This document shows, one piece after another, positions 18,674 to 26,803 of a stretch of DNA of 64,000 bases. Position numbers and translations under genes: made by a program. Origin of the DNA: DAISKN01 sp963716925 (GTDB lineage Bacteria; Acidobacteriota; Vicinamibacteria; Marinacidobacterales; SMYC01); assembly GCA_963716925.1 (NCBI GenBank), contig CAVQUX010000010.1, forward strand, positions 1,736,001-1,800,000, read 5' to 3'. Each line of letters opens with the position of its first letter. The stretch's first letter is position 1. The notes beneath the pieces were generated by a model. It was not told the DNA's origin. It worked only from the letters and a program-made list of their open reading frames with translations, and made no database searches.

Positions 18674-19267
18674 TCAGCGGGAGTAGCCTTCGGTCGCGAG
18701 CCTCTTCCCCGAGGCCTCGTAGCCGGCGGCGGGCATGTCGTGGACGCCGGTGGCGTCGATCCAGACGTTGTAGAAGTTGAACAGGGCGCAGACGGTGATG
18801 GCGTCGTAGAGCGCCTCGTCGCTCCATCCCGCGGCGCGCGCGCGGTCGAGATCTTCCCTGCGAACCTCGGTCGACTCGCGGTTCACTTTCTCGATGAGCT
18901 CGAAGAGCGCCTTCTCCATGTCGGAAATCGGCGCCGAACGGAAGTCCGCCAGGACTCCCTCGACCAGCGCTCGGTCCCCCAGGAGCTCCGCCGCGACCGC
19001 GGCGTGAGAGCCGATTCAGAAAGGGCACTGGTTACGGCTCGAAGTGAAGGCCGCGATCAGCTCCCTCTGGCCCGGCGAGAGCGGGGAGGGCCCGCGCATC
19101 ACGCCCTGGGTGAACCGCGAAAGATGGTCGGTGCGGTCGGGCTTGAAGGCGAAGAGGTGCATGATCTGGGGCACGGGCACCCCCATCGCTTCCATCTCCG
19201 CGATGACCTCTCCGCGCGGCCCGGAATCCCGGTGCTCTTCGACGTCGGGCAGATACATGGGATCCAT
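18674..19267 (-). CDS. Selenocysteine-containing AhpD-like (carboxymuconolactone decarboxylase family) protein
   Basis: A single 197-residue frame interrupted by one TGA at 19018-19016. Translated as selenocysteine it gives NQCPF-U-IGSH, with Cys81, Sec84 and His88. This reproduces the C-x-x-C-x-x-x-H active site of AhpD-type thiol peroxidases, with the second Cys replaced. Homology is continuous on both sides: PDRTDHLSRFTQGVM and LSPGQRELIAAFTSSR before, HAAVAAELLGD and the C-terminal helices (LYDAITVCALFNFYNVW) after. The family reduces peroxides or acts as a thiol-disulfide adaptor. The ATG at 19267 has AGGAGA 7 nt upstream. A SECIS-like hairpin follows the UGA. Ordinary gene calling would split this into two hypothetical ORFs (19016-19267 and 18674-18919). 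Whether the host makes Sec cannot be seen here. Confidence 0.85.
18984..19012 (-). promoter_or_regulatory. Bacterial SECIS-like element
   Basis: Beginning 3 nt after the UGA, GGCUC (19012-19008) pairs with GAGCU (18988-18984) and CGCCGC (19004-18999) with GCGGCG (18994-18989), with a UCA bulge on the 5' side. The apical loop is GGUC (18998-18995). The loop starts 17 nt after the UGA, close to the spacing in E. coli fdhF, whose loop also contains GGUC. A G among the first loop bases and this distance are the recognised features for SelB binding. Confidence 0.75.
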
Positions 19268-19337
19268 GAAGCTTCTCCTGGGGCCATCTTGCTCTACGCC
19301 CGGATCCGGGCGCAAGGCGGGGATCGGCCGAGGATTC

Positions 19338-19366
19338 TTGAACCCCGGCCGAGAATCCGCTCTAAT
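19338..19366 (+). promoter_or_regulatory. Promoter of the aminomutase-like gene (leaderless type)
   Basis: TTGAAC (19338-19343), a 17-bp spacer, and TCTAAT (19361-19366), ending 6 nt before the ATG at 19373. The predicted start site coincides with the A of ATG, and no ribosome-binding site is present. Confidence 0.6.
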
Positions 19367-19372
19367 TCACGC

Positions 19373-20680
19373 ATGAGCACCACGGTCACTGCCGTTTCCC
19401 CGGCGCTCGCGGCGGCTCGCGAGCGCTATGCCGCGACGAACCCGTCGAGCTTCCGGCTCCATCAGGAAGCGGGACGGCACCTGCCGGGGGGCAATACCCG
19501 TACGGTGCTCTTTCACTCGCCCTTTCCGCTGCGCTTCGTGCACGCGGAAGGCTCGCGTCTCGTGGACGCGGACGGCCATGAGTACGTCGATTTCCTTTCG
19601 GAGTACACGGCCGGAGTATTCGGCCACTCCCATCCGGTGATCCGGCGCGCCGTCGAGGAAGCGCTCGCTTTCGGCCTCAACGTGGGCGGACACACCCCGC
19701 TCGAGATCCGCTTCGCCGAGGCCATCCGGTCCCGGTTCCCGAACCTCGAGCTCGTTCGCTTCACGAACTCCGGAACCGAGGCGAACCTAATGGCTCTCGT
19801 CGCCGCCCGGGCCTTCACCCGCCGCGAGAAGATCCTGGTGTTTTCCGGCGCCTATCACGGAGGGGTTTTGTACTTTCGCCATGGAGGCCTTCCGATCAAC
19901 GCCCCCTTCCCTTACGTCCTCGCGCCTTACAACGACACCGCCGCGACTCTCGCGCTCGTAGAACGGCATCGGGACGATCTCGCCGCCATTCTCATCGAGC
20001 CGATGCTCGGCTCGGGCGGGTGTGTCCCGGCGCGGCGCGATTTTCTCCTGGCGCTGCGGGAAGCGGCGACCCGGGAAGGAGCGCTCCTCGTCTTCGATGA
20101 GGTCATGACCTCGCGGCTCGCTCCGGGCGGTCTCGCCGCGGTCCACGGAATCGCCCCCGATCTGACGACGCTGGGGAAGTACGTCGGAGGCGGCATGTCG
20201 TTCGGCGGCTTCGGGGGCCGAGCGGAGGTGATGAAAATGTTCGACCCTTCGAGCCCCGTGGCCTTGCCCCACGCGGGTACGTTCAACAACAACACCCTGA
20301 CGCTCTCTGCGGGCTACCGTGGATTGACGGAAGCCTTCACCCCCGAAGCCCAGGTCGAGATGAACGCCCGCTTCGAACGGTTGCGAGGCCGGCTCAACGA
20401 GCTCACGAAGCGCGCGCGGGCTGCGATGCAGTTCACGGGCATCGGCTCGATGATGAGCGTGCACTTCTGCGAAGGCGAGATCGCGAGCGAGAGAGACGTC
20501 GATCGCGGAAATGCGGAGCTGACGGAGCTCTTCTTCTTCGACCTCCTCGCCCGCGGGTACTACATAGCCAGGCGGGGAATGATCGCGGGCTCGCTCGCGA
20601 CCGGGGAAGCCGAGTGTGAGGGCCTATTGGCCGCGGTCGACTCTTTCGTGGCAGAGAGGGCCGATCTGCTGCGGATCTGA
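19373..20680 (+). CDS. Glutamate-1-semialdehyde 2,1-aminomutase-like PLP aminotransferase
   Basis: A 435-residue class III aminotransferase-fold enzyme. It shows LPGGNTRTVLFHSPFP, DADGHEYVDF, the PLP-phosphate site FTNSGTEANLMAL (near residue 137), the HG motif in FSGAYHGG, the cofactor Asp in LLVFDEVMTSR (near 240) and the Schiff-base Lys in LTTLGKYVGGGM (near 268). It resembles HemL, but the absence of other tetrapyrrole genes and the pairing with an SDR suggest a catabolic or secondary-metabolic aminotransferase. The start was placed at 19373, where HemL-like homology begins and a promoter box is found; the frame upstream belongs to no gene. Only 7 bp separate it from the SDR gene. Confidence 0.88.
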   Translation: MSTTVTAVSPALAAARERYAATNPSSFRLHQEAGRHLPGGNTRTVLFHSPFPLRFVHAEGSRLVDADGHEYVDFLSEYTAGVFGHSHPVIRRAVEEALAFGLNVGGHTPLEIRFAEAIRSRFPNLELVRFTNSGTEANLMALVAARAFTRREKILVFSGAYHGGVLYFRHGGLPINAPFPYVLAPYNDTAATLALVERHRDDLAAILIEPMLGSGGCVPARRDFLLALREAATREGALLVFDEVMTSRLAPGGLAAVHGIAPDLTTLGKYVGGGMSFGGFGGRAEVMKMFDPSSPVALPHAGTFNNNTLTLSAGYRGLTEAFTPEAQVEMNARFERLRGRLNELTKRARAAMQFTGIGSMMSVHFCEGEIASERDVDRGNAELTELFFFDLLARGYYIARRGMIAGSLATGEAECEGLLAAVDSFVAERADLLRI

Positions 20681-20687
20681 GAGCGCC

Positions 20688-21452
20688 ATGCGTCTTGACT
20701 TCGAAGGCAAGGTCGTCGTCGTCACCGGCGGAACCAGCGGAATCGGGCTGGCGACGGCCGAAGCCTTTGCCCGCGCCGGGGCGAGCGTGGTCATCACCGG
20801 CCGCAATCGCGAGCGGCTCGACCTGGCGGTCGCCCGAATCGGCGGCGAAGCCCACGGGATTCCGAGCGACGCGTCGAAGCTCGCGGACATCGACGCGATG
20901 CTGGAGGAAACGAAGCGAAGGTACGGCAAGATCGACACGCTCTTCCTGAACGCCGGAATCTCGCGGCTCGCTCCCATCGAAGAGGTCACGGAAGCCCTGT
21001 TCGACGAGATCGTCGACGTCAATTTCAAGGGAGTCTTCTTCGCCGTCCAGAAATCGATCCCCTACTTGAACCGACCGGCCTCAATCATCCTCAACTCCTC
21101 GATGTCCGGTTTCATCGGGCAGCACTCTCTCAGTGTCTACTCCGCTACCAAGGCCGCCCTGCGATCGCTGGCGAAGACCCTGGCCACGGAATTGGGCCCG
21201 AAGGGTGTGCGGATCAACGTCGTCAGTCCTGGATACATCGATACCCCGATCGCGGCGACTCTGGGATTCTCCGCGAAGGAGATCAGGGAATTCTTCGACG
21301 CCGTTTCCGCGCGATGCCCCGCGAGGAGGGGTGGAGAGCCGGGGGACGTGGCGAACGCCGTCCTGTTTCTCGCGGCGCCGGAGTCGTCCTACATCATCGG
21401 CGCGGAGATCGTGGTGGACGGAGGCTATACGATCGTGACGGGTCCGAGCTGA
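20688..21452 (+). CDS. SDR family NAD(P)-dependent oxidoreductase
   Basis: A 254-residue classical short-chain dehydrogenase. It has the TGGTSGIG cofactor motif (residues ~12-19), the NAG motif in FLNAGIS, catalytic Ser in LNSSMSG and YxxxK in YSATKAAL, plus the NVVSPGYIDTPI cofactor loop and the family-typical C-terminal YIIGAEIVVDGGY. It should oxidise or reduce a hydroxyl/keto group in the cytoplasm. It follows the PLP enzyme by 7 bp and probably acts on the same compound; the substrate is unknown. The ATG at 20688 is the first that leaves the Rossmann strand intact without a long unrelated extension. Confidence 0.92.
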   Translation: MRLDFEGKVVVVTGGTSGIGLATAEAFARAGASVVITGRNRERLDLAVARIGGEAHGIPSDASKLADIDAMLEETKRRYGKIDTLFLNAGISRLAPIEEVTEALFDEIVDVNFKGVFFAVQKSIPYLNRPASIILNSSMSGFIGQHSLSVYSATKAALRSLAKTLATELGPKGVRINVVSPGYIDTPIAATLGFSAKEIREFFDAVSARCPARRGGEPGDVANAVLFLAAPESSYIIGAEIVVDGGYTIVTGPS

Positions 21453-21470
21453 ATCCGTCCGTCCCGTCAC
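21435..21470. terminator. Inverted repeat between convergent genes, possible bidirectional terminator
   Basis: GTGACGGG (21435-21442) and CCCGTCAC (21463-21470) are perfect inverted copies spanning the ends of the SDR and glycoside-hydrolase genes. There is no T-tract, so activity is uncertain. Confidence 0.3.
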
Positions 21471-22579
21471 CGGCCCACGATCGACCGTATGTAGCGGACC
21501 TCACTCGGATCGTACGGACTTCCGTCCGTGCGAAAGATGTCGTGGAACCACTCGGCGGGCTCCGCGGTGTACCGTTTGCTCCAGGAGTCCCACGGGTAGA
21601 TGGTTTGCGTCTTTCCCGAGACCAGTCCCCAGTTGTACGCGGCGACCTTCTCCTCCTTGAAGTACCGGAGAAGCGGCTCGAATCGACTGCCTCGAGGCCG
21701 AGCCATGTACTCGGTGCAGAGGACGGGGCGGCCGAAGCGGCGAAGCTGGCCGACGCGCTCGCGCACCTCTTCGAGCGCCCCGTAGGAATGGAAGCTCACG
21801 ACGTCCGACTCCTCGAGCATCAAGGTTTCGATCGGCGCGAGTGGCTTCTCGGCGGGCCAGGGTCCTACCCAGACTCCGGCCGTCAGAGGCTGCGACGGCT
21901 CCGCCTCCCGCGCCCACGAGAAGACTTTCTTCAGGAGCCTCGAAGCTTTTTCGGGCTTGTCTTTCAGCTCCGCGTGCCCGTAGGAGTCGACGTTTCGGTT
22001 GTCGGGCTCGTTGAAGACGTCCCACGCATGGATCCGGGGGTCGTCGCGAAAGTGATGGACGACGCCGTAGATATAGCCGCGAAGCTCGTCGTGTCTTCCG
22101 GGGTCGCCCAGAATCTCGGCCCCCGGGCTCTGCACCCAGCCGGAGTTGTGGACGTGGGGACGGGGCTCGTGTTGTTTTCCGAGTCGGGGATTCGGATCCC
22201 ATACTCCGTCGAGGAGCACCACCATGACGCCGATCCCGTGGCGGTCGGCCATGGTGAGAAACCGGTCCAGGCGCTCGAGGAACCGTTCCCGGTCCTGCTC
22301 CCACAGGAGATGATGGAGAAAGACCCGCATGCTGTTGAATCCGAGAGAGGCGGCGAGGCCGAGTTCGCGATCGATGGTCTCGGCGTCGAACGTCTCGGCC
22401 TGCCACATTTCGAGCTGGTTTACCGCCGTCGAGGGTGTGAAGTTCGCTCCGACGAGCCACGGTCTCTCCTGATACCAGGCGTTGGCCTTCTCGATCGTCC
22501 ACCGCTCCCGGGCGCCGAGCCCTCCTGCCGTCGCCATCACGAAACCGAGCGTTGCGGAAAGACGCCAGCAGGTTCTCAT
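21467..22579 (-). CDS. Secreted glycoside hydrolase, GH5-like (clan GH-A)
   Basis: A 370-residue protein with a signal peptide (MRTCWRLSATLGFVMATAGG). The rest reads as a clan-A TIM barrel: LGFNSMRVFLHHLLW at beta-2/3, AWDVFNEPDN with the acid/base Glu at the end of beta-4, VVSFHSYG, and VLCTEYMARP with the nucleophile Glu at beta-7. The spacing fits retaining beta-glycosidases such as GH5 mannanases or cellulases, but no specificity can be given. It lies 7 bp after the Na+/solute symporter and is transcribed with it, which suggests that its released sugar is the symporter's cargo. Confidence 0.85.
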   Translation of the reverse strand: MRTCWRLSATLGFVMATAGGLGARERWTIEKANAWYQERPWLVGANFTPSTAVNQLEMWQAETFDAETIDRELGLAASLGFNSMRVFLHHLLWEQDRERFLERLDRFLTMADRHGIGVMVVLLDGVWDPNPRLGKQHEPRPHVHNSGWVQSPGAEILGDPGRHDELRGYIYGVVHHFRDDPRIHAWDVFNEPDNRNVDSYGHAELKDKPEKASRLLKKVFSWAREAEPSQPLTAGVWVGPWPAEKPLAPIETLMLEESDVVSFHSYGALEEVRERVGQLRRFGRPVLCTEYMARPRGSRFEPLLRYFKEEKVAAYNWGLVSGKTQTIYPWDSWSKRYTAEPAEWFHDIFRTDGSPYDPSEVRYIRSIVGR

Positions 22580-22586
22580 CTCGGCC

Positions 22587-24383
22587 TCAGCCGCGGAAGT
22601 ACAGGTACGCTCCCAGAATGCAAAGCAGCACGAGCCCGGAGGTGGCGATATCGCGCTTGTCCCATCCGGCTCGGGTGCGGGCGCGGTCTTCTTCGGTCTC
22701 GGTTCCGAACGTCAGGCTTCGAATGGCGCCGTAATCCGGCGGAGCGGTCGCGAGGCTTACGCCCACCATCACCGCTGCCGAGACGAGCGTGATCAGGACG
22801 CTGAAATACTGGAAATAGATATTGTTGCAAATCCAGAGGAACGAGCCCGGCGCGTAGCCATTCTCGAAGCCGGTGAGCCCGAGCGTAACCGGCGTATCGA
22901 CGAGCATCCGGAAGAGACCCATCACGAATCCCACGATCAGGGCCGAGAGCGCGCCCTTCGCGTTCATCCTCTTCCAGAGTACTCCAAGGAAAAACACCAC
23001 GAAGATGGGCGGGGCGAGGTAGCCCTGGATCGCCTGCAGGTAGTTGTAGAGCCCGTGGGCGTTCTTGACGACGGGAATCCAGGCGACGGCGACGAGGACC
23101 ATGGCCGCCGTCGCAATCCGTCCAGTGCGCACGATCTGGTGCTGACTCGCTTTGGGTCTCCACTTCTCGTAGAGGTCCACGGTGACGAGAGTCGAGGAGG
23201 CGTTGAAGACGCCGGCGAGAGAGCTCATGAGCGCGGAAAGGAGCCCTGCCACGACGATGCCGCGGACGCCGGGAGGGAGGAGGTACTGCACCATCATCGG
23301 GAAAGCCCCCTGGGCTACCGCGGGGATGGCGTTGCCATCGGGGCCGAGCATGACGCCGAGCGCGGGAACCTTGCCGCTCTTCGCGAGGGCGTAGCCGATG
23401 AGGCCGGGAATAATAAAGAGGTAGACGGGGAAGAGCTTCAAGAACGCGGCGAAGATGCTTCCGCGGCGGGCGACGGTCTCGTTCGGAGCTCCGAGCGCTC
23501 TCTGAACGATGTACTGGTCGGTGCACCAGTACCAGAGGCCGATGATAGGGGCGCAGAACAGCATCCCGAGCCAGGGGAAGTTCCCGTTGAAGTACCATGC
23601 CTGCCGGACCACTTCGCCGGAGGCGTTCTTCTCGAGAACCGGCGCCCACGTCCCCTCGACTCCGGGCGGGATGAGCGGCTTCCACAGGTTGAGCATGTCG
23701 GAGCCGCACCAGCGGCGGAGCTCGCTCCACCCGCCGAGCTCCACGAGCCCGTAGAAGGTGAGAAGCGCCGATCCGAGGATGAGAATCACCACCTGGATCG
23801 CGTCGTTGTAGGCGACGGCCCGCAGTCCGCCGAGCACGGTGTAGAGGCCCGTGAGCACGATCACCCCGACCGAGCCGAGCCAGAAGGCGTCGATACGGAT
23901 GCCGCCGAGATCGAGGGACATCTCCGGCATGAGGGTTCCGAACACCACCCCTCCGGCGAAGATCCCCACCGCCATCTTCGAGACCACGAAGGTGATGAGG
24001 GAGACTACGGACAGAACGTAGCGCGAATGCTCGGAGAAGCGGCGCTCGAGGAACTCGGGCATGGTGAAGACCATCGAGCGCGCGTAGAACGGAACGAAGA
24101 CCCAGGCGAGCACCAGAAGGCACCAGGCGTGGAGCTCGTAGTGCGCCATGGCGACGCCGTCGGTGACTCCGGATCCGGCGAGGCCGACGACGTGCTCCGA
24201 GCCGATGTTGGAAGCGAAGATGGAGGCGCCCACGAGCCACCAGCTCAGGTCGCGGCCCGCGAGGAAGTAATCCGCGGCGGTGTCCTTGCCTTTCTGCACC
24301 ACCCACCAGGCGACCGCGAGGAGGATCGCGAAGTAGATGCCGATGACCGCCCAGTCGAGCGAGGTGATGTTGGACGCCTGCAC
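22587..24383 (-). CDS. Sodium/solute symporter (SSS family, SGLT-like)
   Basis: A 598-residue inner-membrane protein with about 14 hydrophobic segments. The N-terminal YFLAGRDLSWWLVGASIFASNIGSEH is split over TM1-2 of the SSS core (residues ~40-65), and GLLSALMSSLAGVFNASSTL (TM9 region) carries the Na+-site Ser/Thr residues typical of vSGLT-like sugar transporters. Length and the C-terminal extra helix match sodium/glucose cotransporters. The start codon is GTG at 24383, with no clear ribosome-binding site. It precedes a secreted glycoside hydrolase in the same operon, so a hexose or oligosaccharide substrate is inferred. Confidence 0.9.
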   Translation of the reverse strand: MQASNITSLDWAVIGIYFAILLAVAWWVVQKGKDTAADYFLAGRDLSWWLVGASIFASNIGSEHVVGLAGSGVTDGVAMAHYELHAWCLLVLAWVFVPFYARSMVFTMPEFLERRFSEHSRYVLSVVSLITFVVSKMAVGIFAGGVVFGTLMPEMSLDLGGIRIDAFWLGSVGVIVLTGLYTVLGGLRAVAYNDAIQVVILILGSALLTFYGLVELGGWSELRRWCGSDMLNLWKPLIPPGVEGTWAPVLEKNASGEVVRQAWYFNGNFPWLGMLFCAPIIGLWYWCTDQYIVQRALGAPNETVARRGSIFAAFLKLFPVYLFIIPGLIGYALAKSGKVPALGVMLGPDGNAIPAVAQGAFPMMVQYLLPPGVRGIVVAGLLSALMSSLAGVFNASSTLVTVDLYEKWRPKASQHQIVRTGRIATAAMVLVAVAWIPVVKNAHGLYNYLQAIQGYLAPPIFVVFFLGVLWKRMNAKGALSALIVGFVMGLFRMLVDTPVTLGLTGFENGYAPGSFLWICNNIYFQYFSVLITLVSAAVMVGVSLATAPPDYGAIRSLTFGTETEEDRARTRAGWDKRDIATSGLVLLCILGAYLYFRG

Positions 24384-24419
24384 GCTGGGCCGAGAGGCTA
24401 TCCGCGGTGCGGTTCGGCG

Positions 24420-24941
24420 TCAAGGAACGTGAAGTTGCTTCTGTCGCTCGAGCTCCGCTTCGGCGACCCACTCGACGGCGTCGCCCTTGACCGAGCTCCA
24501 CTCCCCTCGAATGTGGTCGGCGTCCACGATGCGGAGCCGCGCCGAGTGCATGTGGGAGTCCGCTTCCGTCATGTTCGTTCCGCCGAGGCAGCGAAACGAG
24601 AGATCGCTCGAGTCCGAGGACGGCTCGAGCTTCATCCGCGGCTGGTTCCCGGAGTTGCAGTAGTGCACGAGCACCAGGTCCTCGCCGTCCAGGTGGTACA
24701 CCGTGATCATCTCGCCTGGCGTTCCCGGCATCATGGTCTCCAATACCGCCTTGCCCCCGGACGTCGCCTTGTAAGTGACCTCGAACTGGACGTTGCCTTT
24801 CTCTCCTCCCTGATCCCAGACCGCCGGGCCGACCCAGCGCCCCTCAGAGCTTCGAAAGCCCCGGATGCGGGGACTCCTCGCCGCGGCGGCGGAAGCCGCG
24901 ATCAGAGTCGCCAGGGCCGCCAGCCGAGTCCAAGCTTTCAT
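24420..24941 (-). CDS. Hypothetical secreted protein
   Basis: A 173-residue protein with a signal peptide (MKAWTRLAALATLIAASAAAA). The mature part is beta-rich and includes WVGPAVWDQGGEKGNVQFEV, MITVYHLDGEDLVLVHYC and DHIRGEWSSVKG. This resembles small lipocalin-like or DUF1579-like proteins that test for an effect of a ligand, but no family can be asserted. A strong ribosome-binding site (GGAGG) precedes the ATG. It lies upstream of the symporter and hydrolase genes in the same direction. Confidence 0.75.
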   Translation of the reverse strand: MKAWTRLAALATLIAASAAAARSPRIRGFRSSEGRWVGPAVWDQGGEKGNVQFEVTYKATSGGKAVLETMMPGTPGEMITVYHLDGEDLVLVHYCNSGNQPRMKLEPSSDSSDLSFRCLGGTNMTEADSHMHSARLRIVDADHIRGEWSSVKGDAVEWVAEAELERQKQLHVP

Positions 24942-25003
24942 AAGCTACGACCTCCTTCCAAACCATGTCTCCCGAGCCGGGATCTCGCGAGGGGTCAGCA
25001 TAC

Positions 25004-26771
25004 TCAGATCCGCGGACGGGCGCGGAGCTCCGGCATCGGCCGCGGCGCCCCGTCCTTGAGCGTCTCCGGCGTCGCCATCCACTGGGACGCTAGCTTCACC
25101 AGGTCGTTCACCGCGCGGAGGGCTTCATCTCGCTGAGCCCGCGACATCCAGGCGTAGCTCGGAAGCTCATCGGTACTCGCGATCGAGCAGGGCGCGTAGT
25201 TCTCGTCTCCCGGCTGGGGCGGCTCGAAATCCGGCGCGAGCCGGGGCCCGAGCTTCTCGAGCATCTCCTCGAGAGACGCCATCATGCGAGCGGAACCGCA
25301 CCCACCGGTGGTTGTCCCAGTTGAGCTTCGCGCGGCTCTGCGGCGCGAAGCGCCTCGATAGCAGCAACCCCGCCCGGGTACCGCTCCCCGCGATCTCCCG
25401 CACCTTCTCCTCGGGCATGTCCAGGTTGAGGCCGCCCTCGCCTGGTCCCAGGCAGACGTGGGCGATTCGATCCCGGAAGCCGGGCATCTTCGACTGAGTG
25501 TTGTCCTGCCAGTTCTGCATCGCGTCGAAGATCGCACGAACGAATCCGAGGAGGCCCCGCTTCTCGAAACGGTGGAAAGCGTCGGCGATCTCGTCCTGGT
25601 TCCGCTGCGGCATGACTACCCGTTTCGGCGGCGTCTCCTCGAAATAGCGGAGGTTGATGGCGAACGTCGGCCACCCCGGCAGCGGCGCGTCGAAGAAGTG
25701 AACCGGGAAGTTGCTCGCGATTCCCCCGTCCGAGAACCAGCAGGGCTCGGGCTTCGGTTCGCGGTCGGTACGCGTGTAGTCGATCGCCTGAAGAGGGATG
25801 GCGCTGATGAGGAAGGGGAAGCTCAAGCTCATGCGAGTCGCGACGATCACCGGGAGGTCCCTTCCCAGGGGCATCGGCAGGAACTCGGCGTCGTCGCCCG
25901 GCGGGGCTCGCCGACGACCGTGCTCGACCATCCACCGGACGACCTCCTCGGGAAAGAGCTCGTCCATGTCCTCCCGGCGGAAATAAAAGAGTCGCTCCTC
26001 GTTCTCGGCGAACGGCAGGCGATAGGGCCGTCCCCGTGTGAGACAAGTGGTCATCATCTGGAGGTCGATCTCTTTCCGCGAGGGGTCGGCTCCCCACAAG
26101 TCGCCGAACGTGAGTGGCTCGTTCCGGGGCTTTCCCGAGAGGCGCTGGATGAGGTCGTGAAGCCACGGCGTCAGAGCATCCTCGCCGCCCATGCCCTTCG
26201 AAAGACCGTAGAAGTTGCCGGGGACTGTTTCCCGGACGTCGCGAACCATAGCGAGAACGATACCGGCGGCCGCGCCGACGAGAGCGAGAAGAAGCCAGGG
26301 GATCCAGCCGACGAATCCCCGGACGCTCAATAGAGCGGCAACGAGAAGCACGGCGGCGGCGCTCAGAAGTCCGGGAAGCGCGTAGTTCCGCATCGCGGCG
26401 GAGACGAGCCCTCCGAATCCGCGCTTACCCCGGACTCCCGCGGTGAGGGTCCGGAAGAGGCGAGCGGTCGAAGGCTGGGGCTGGAAGAGGTGGAACAGGC
26501 GCGAGCCCGCGCCTGGAGCGACCTCTTGCGCGAGCGTCTCCGGGAGACTCTCGAGCTCGCCGAACGAAGTGCCCGTCCCCTGGAGGCGCCCGTACTCGGC
26601 GGCGGCGGTGGCCGCGGCGGCGATGGCCCCTGCCGAGGTGCCTCCGATCGAGCGGAATCGATACTCGAGGGCCAGACGGCACACCGCCTTCGGATAGACG
26701 ATGCCGCTCGTGATCCCGCCCTTCATGATGATGTCGCATCTCCTCGTGGCCCTGGAATACACCTCGGACAT
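25004..26771 (-). CDS. Patatin-like phospholipase, frameshifted near the C-terminus
   Basis: About 589 residues when the frame is restored. The N-terminal CDIIMKGGITSGIVYPKAV is the patatin oxyanion region, GGTSAGA (near residue 44) carries the GxSxG nucleophile, and DGGIASNFPVHFFD (near residue 345) supplies the catalytic Asp (DGG). Membrane segments occupy about residues 115-160. The first frame ends in meaningless sequence at 25167. The true C-terminus continues in another frame from MMASLEEMLEKLGPRLAP (25285) to 25004. One surplus base near 25284-25290, between WVRFRS and MMASLEEML, accounts for it. GAGGAGA precedes the ATG at 26771. It is the last gene of the nucleoside/CoA operon, 32 bp after the deaminase. 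Confidence 0.8.
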
Positions 26772-26803
26772 GACTTCTCCTCGATCGCGATGAAACGCGA
26801 GGG

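Noticed and set aside
18479..19372. N-terminal extension of the aminomutase-like protein (about 298 codons)
   Set aside because: It runs antisense over padR and the selenoprotein and has no homology; the real start is at 19373.
22482..25136. Long plus-strand open frame (884 codons)
   Set aside because: It crosses three minus-strand genes with clear families and is rich in His, Arg and Glu as expected for an antisense shadow.
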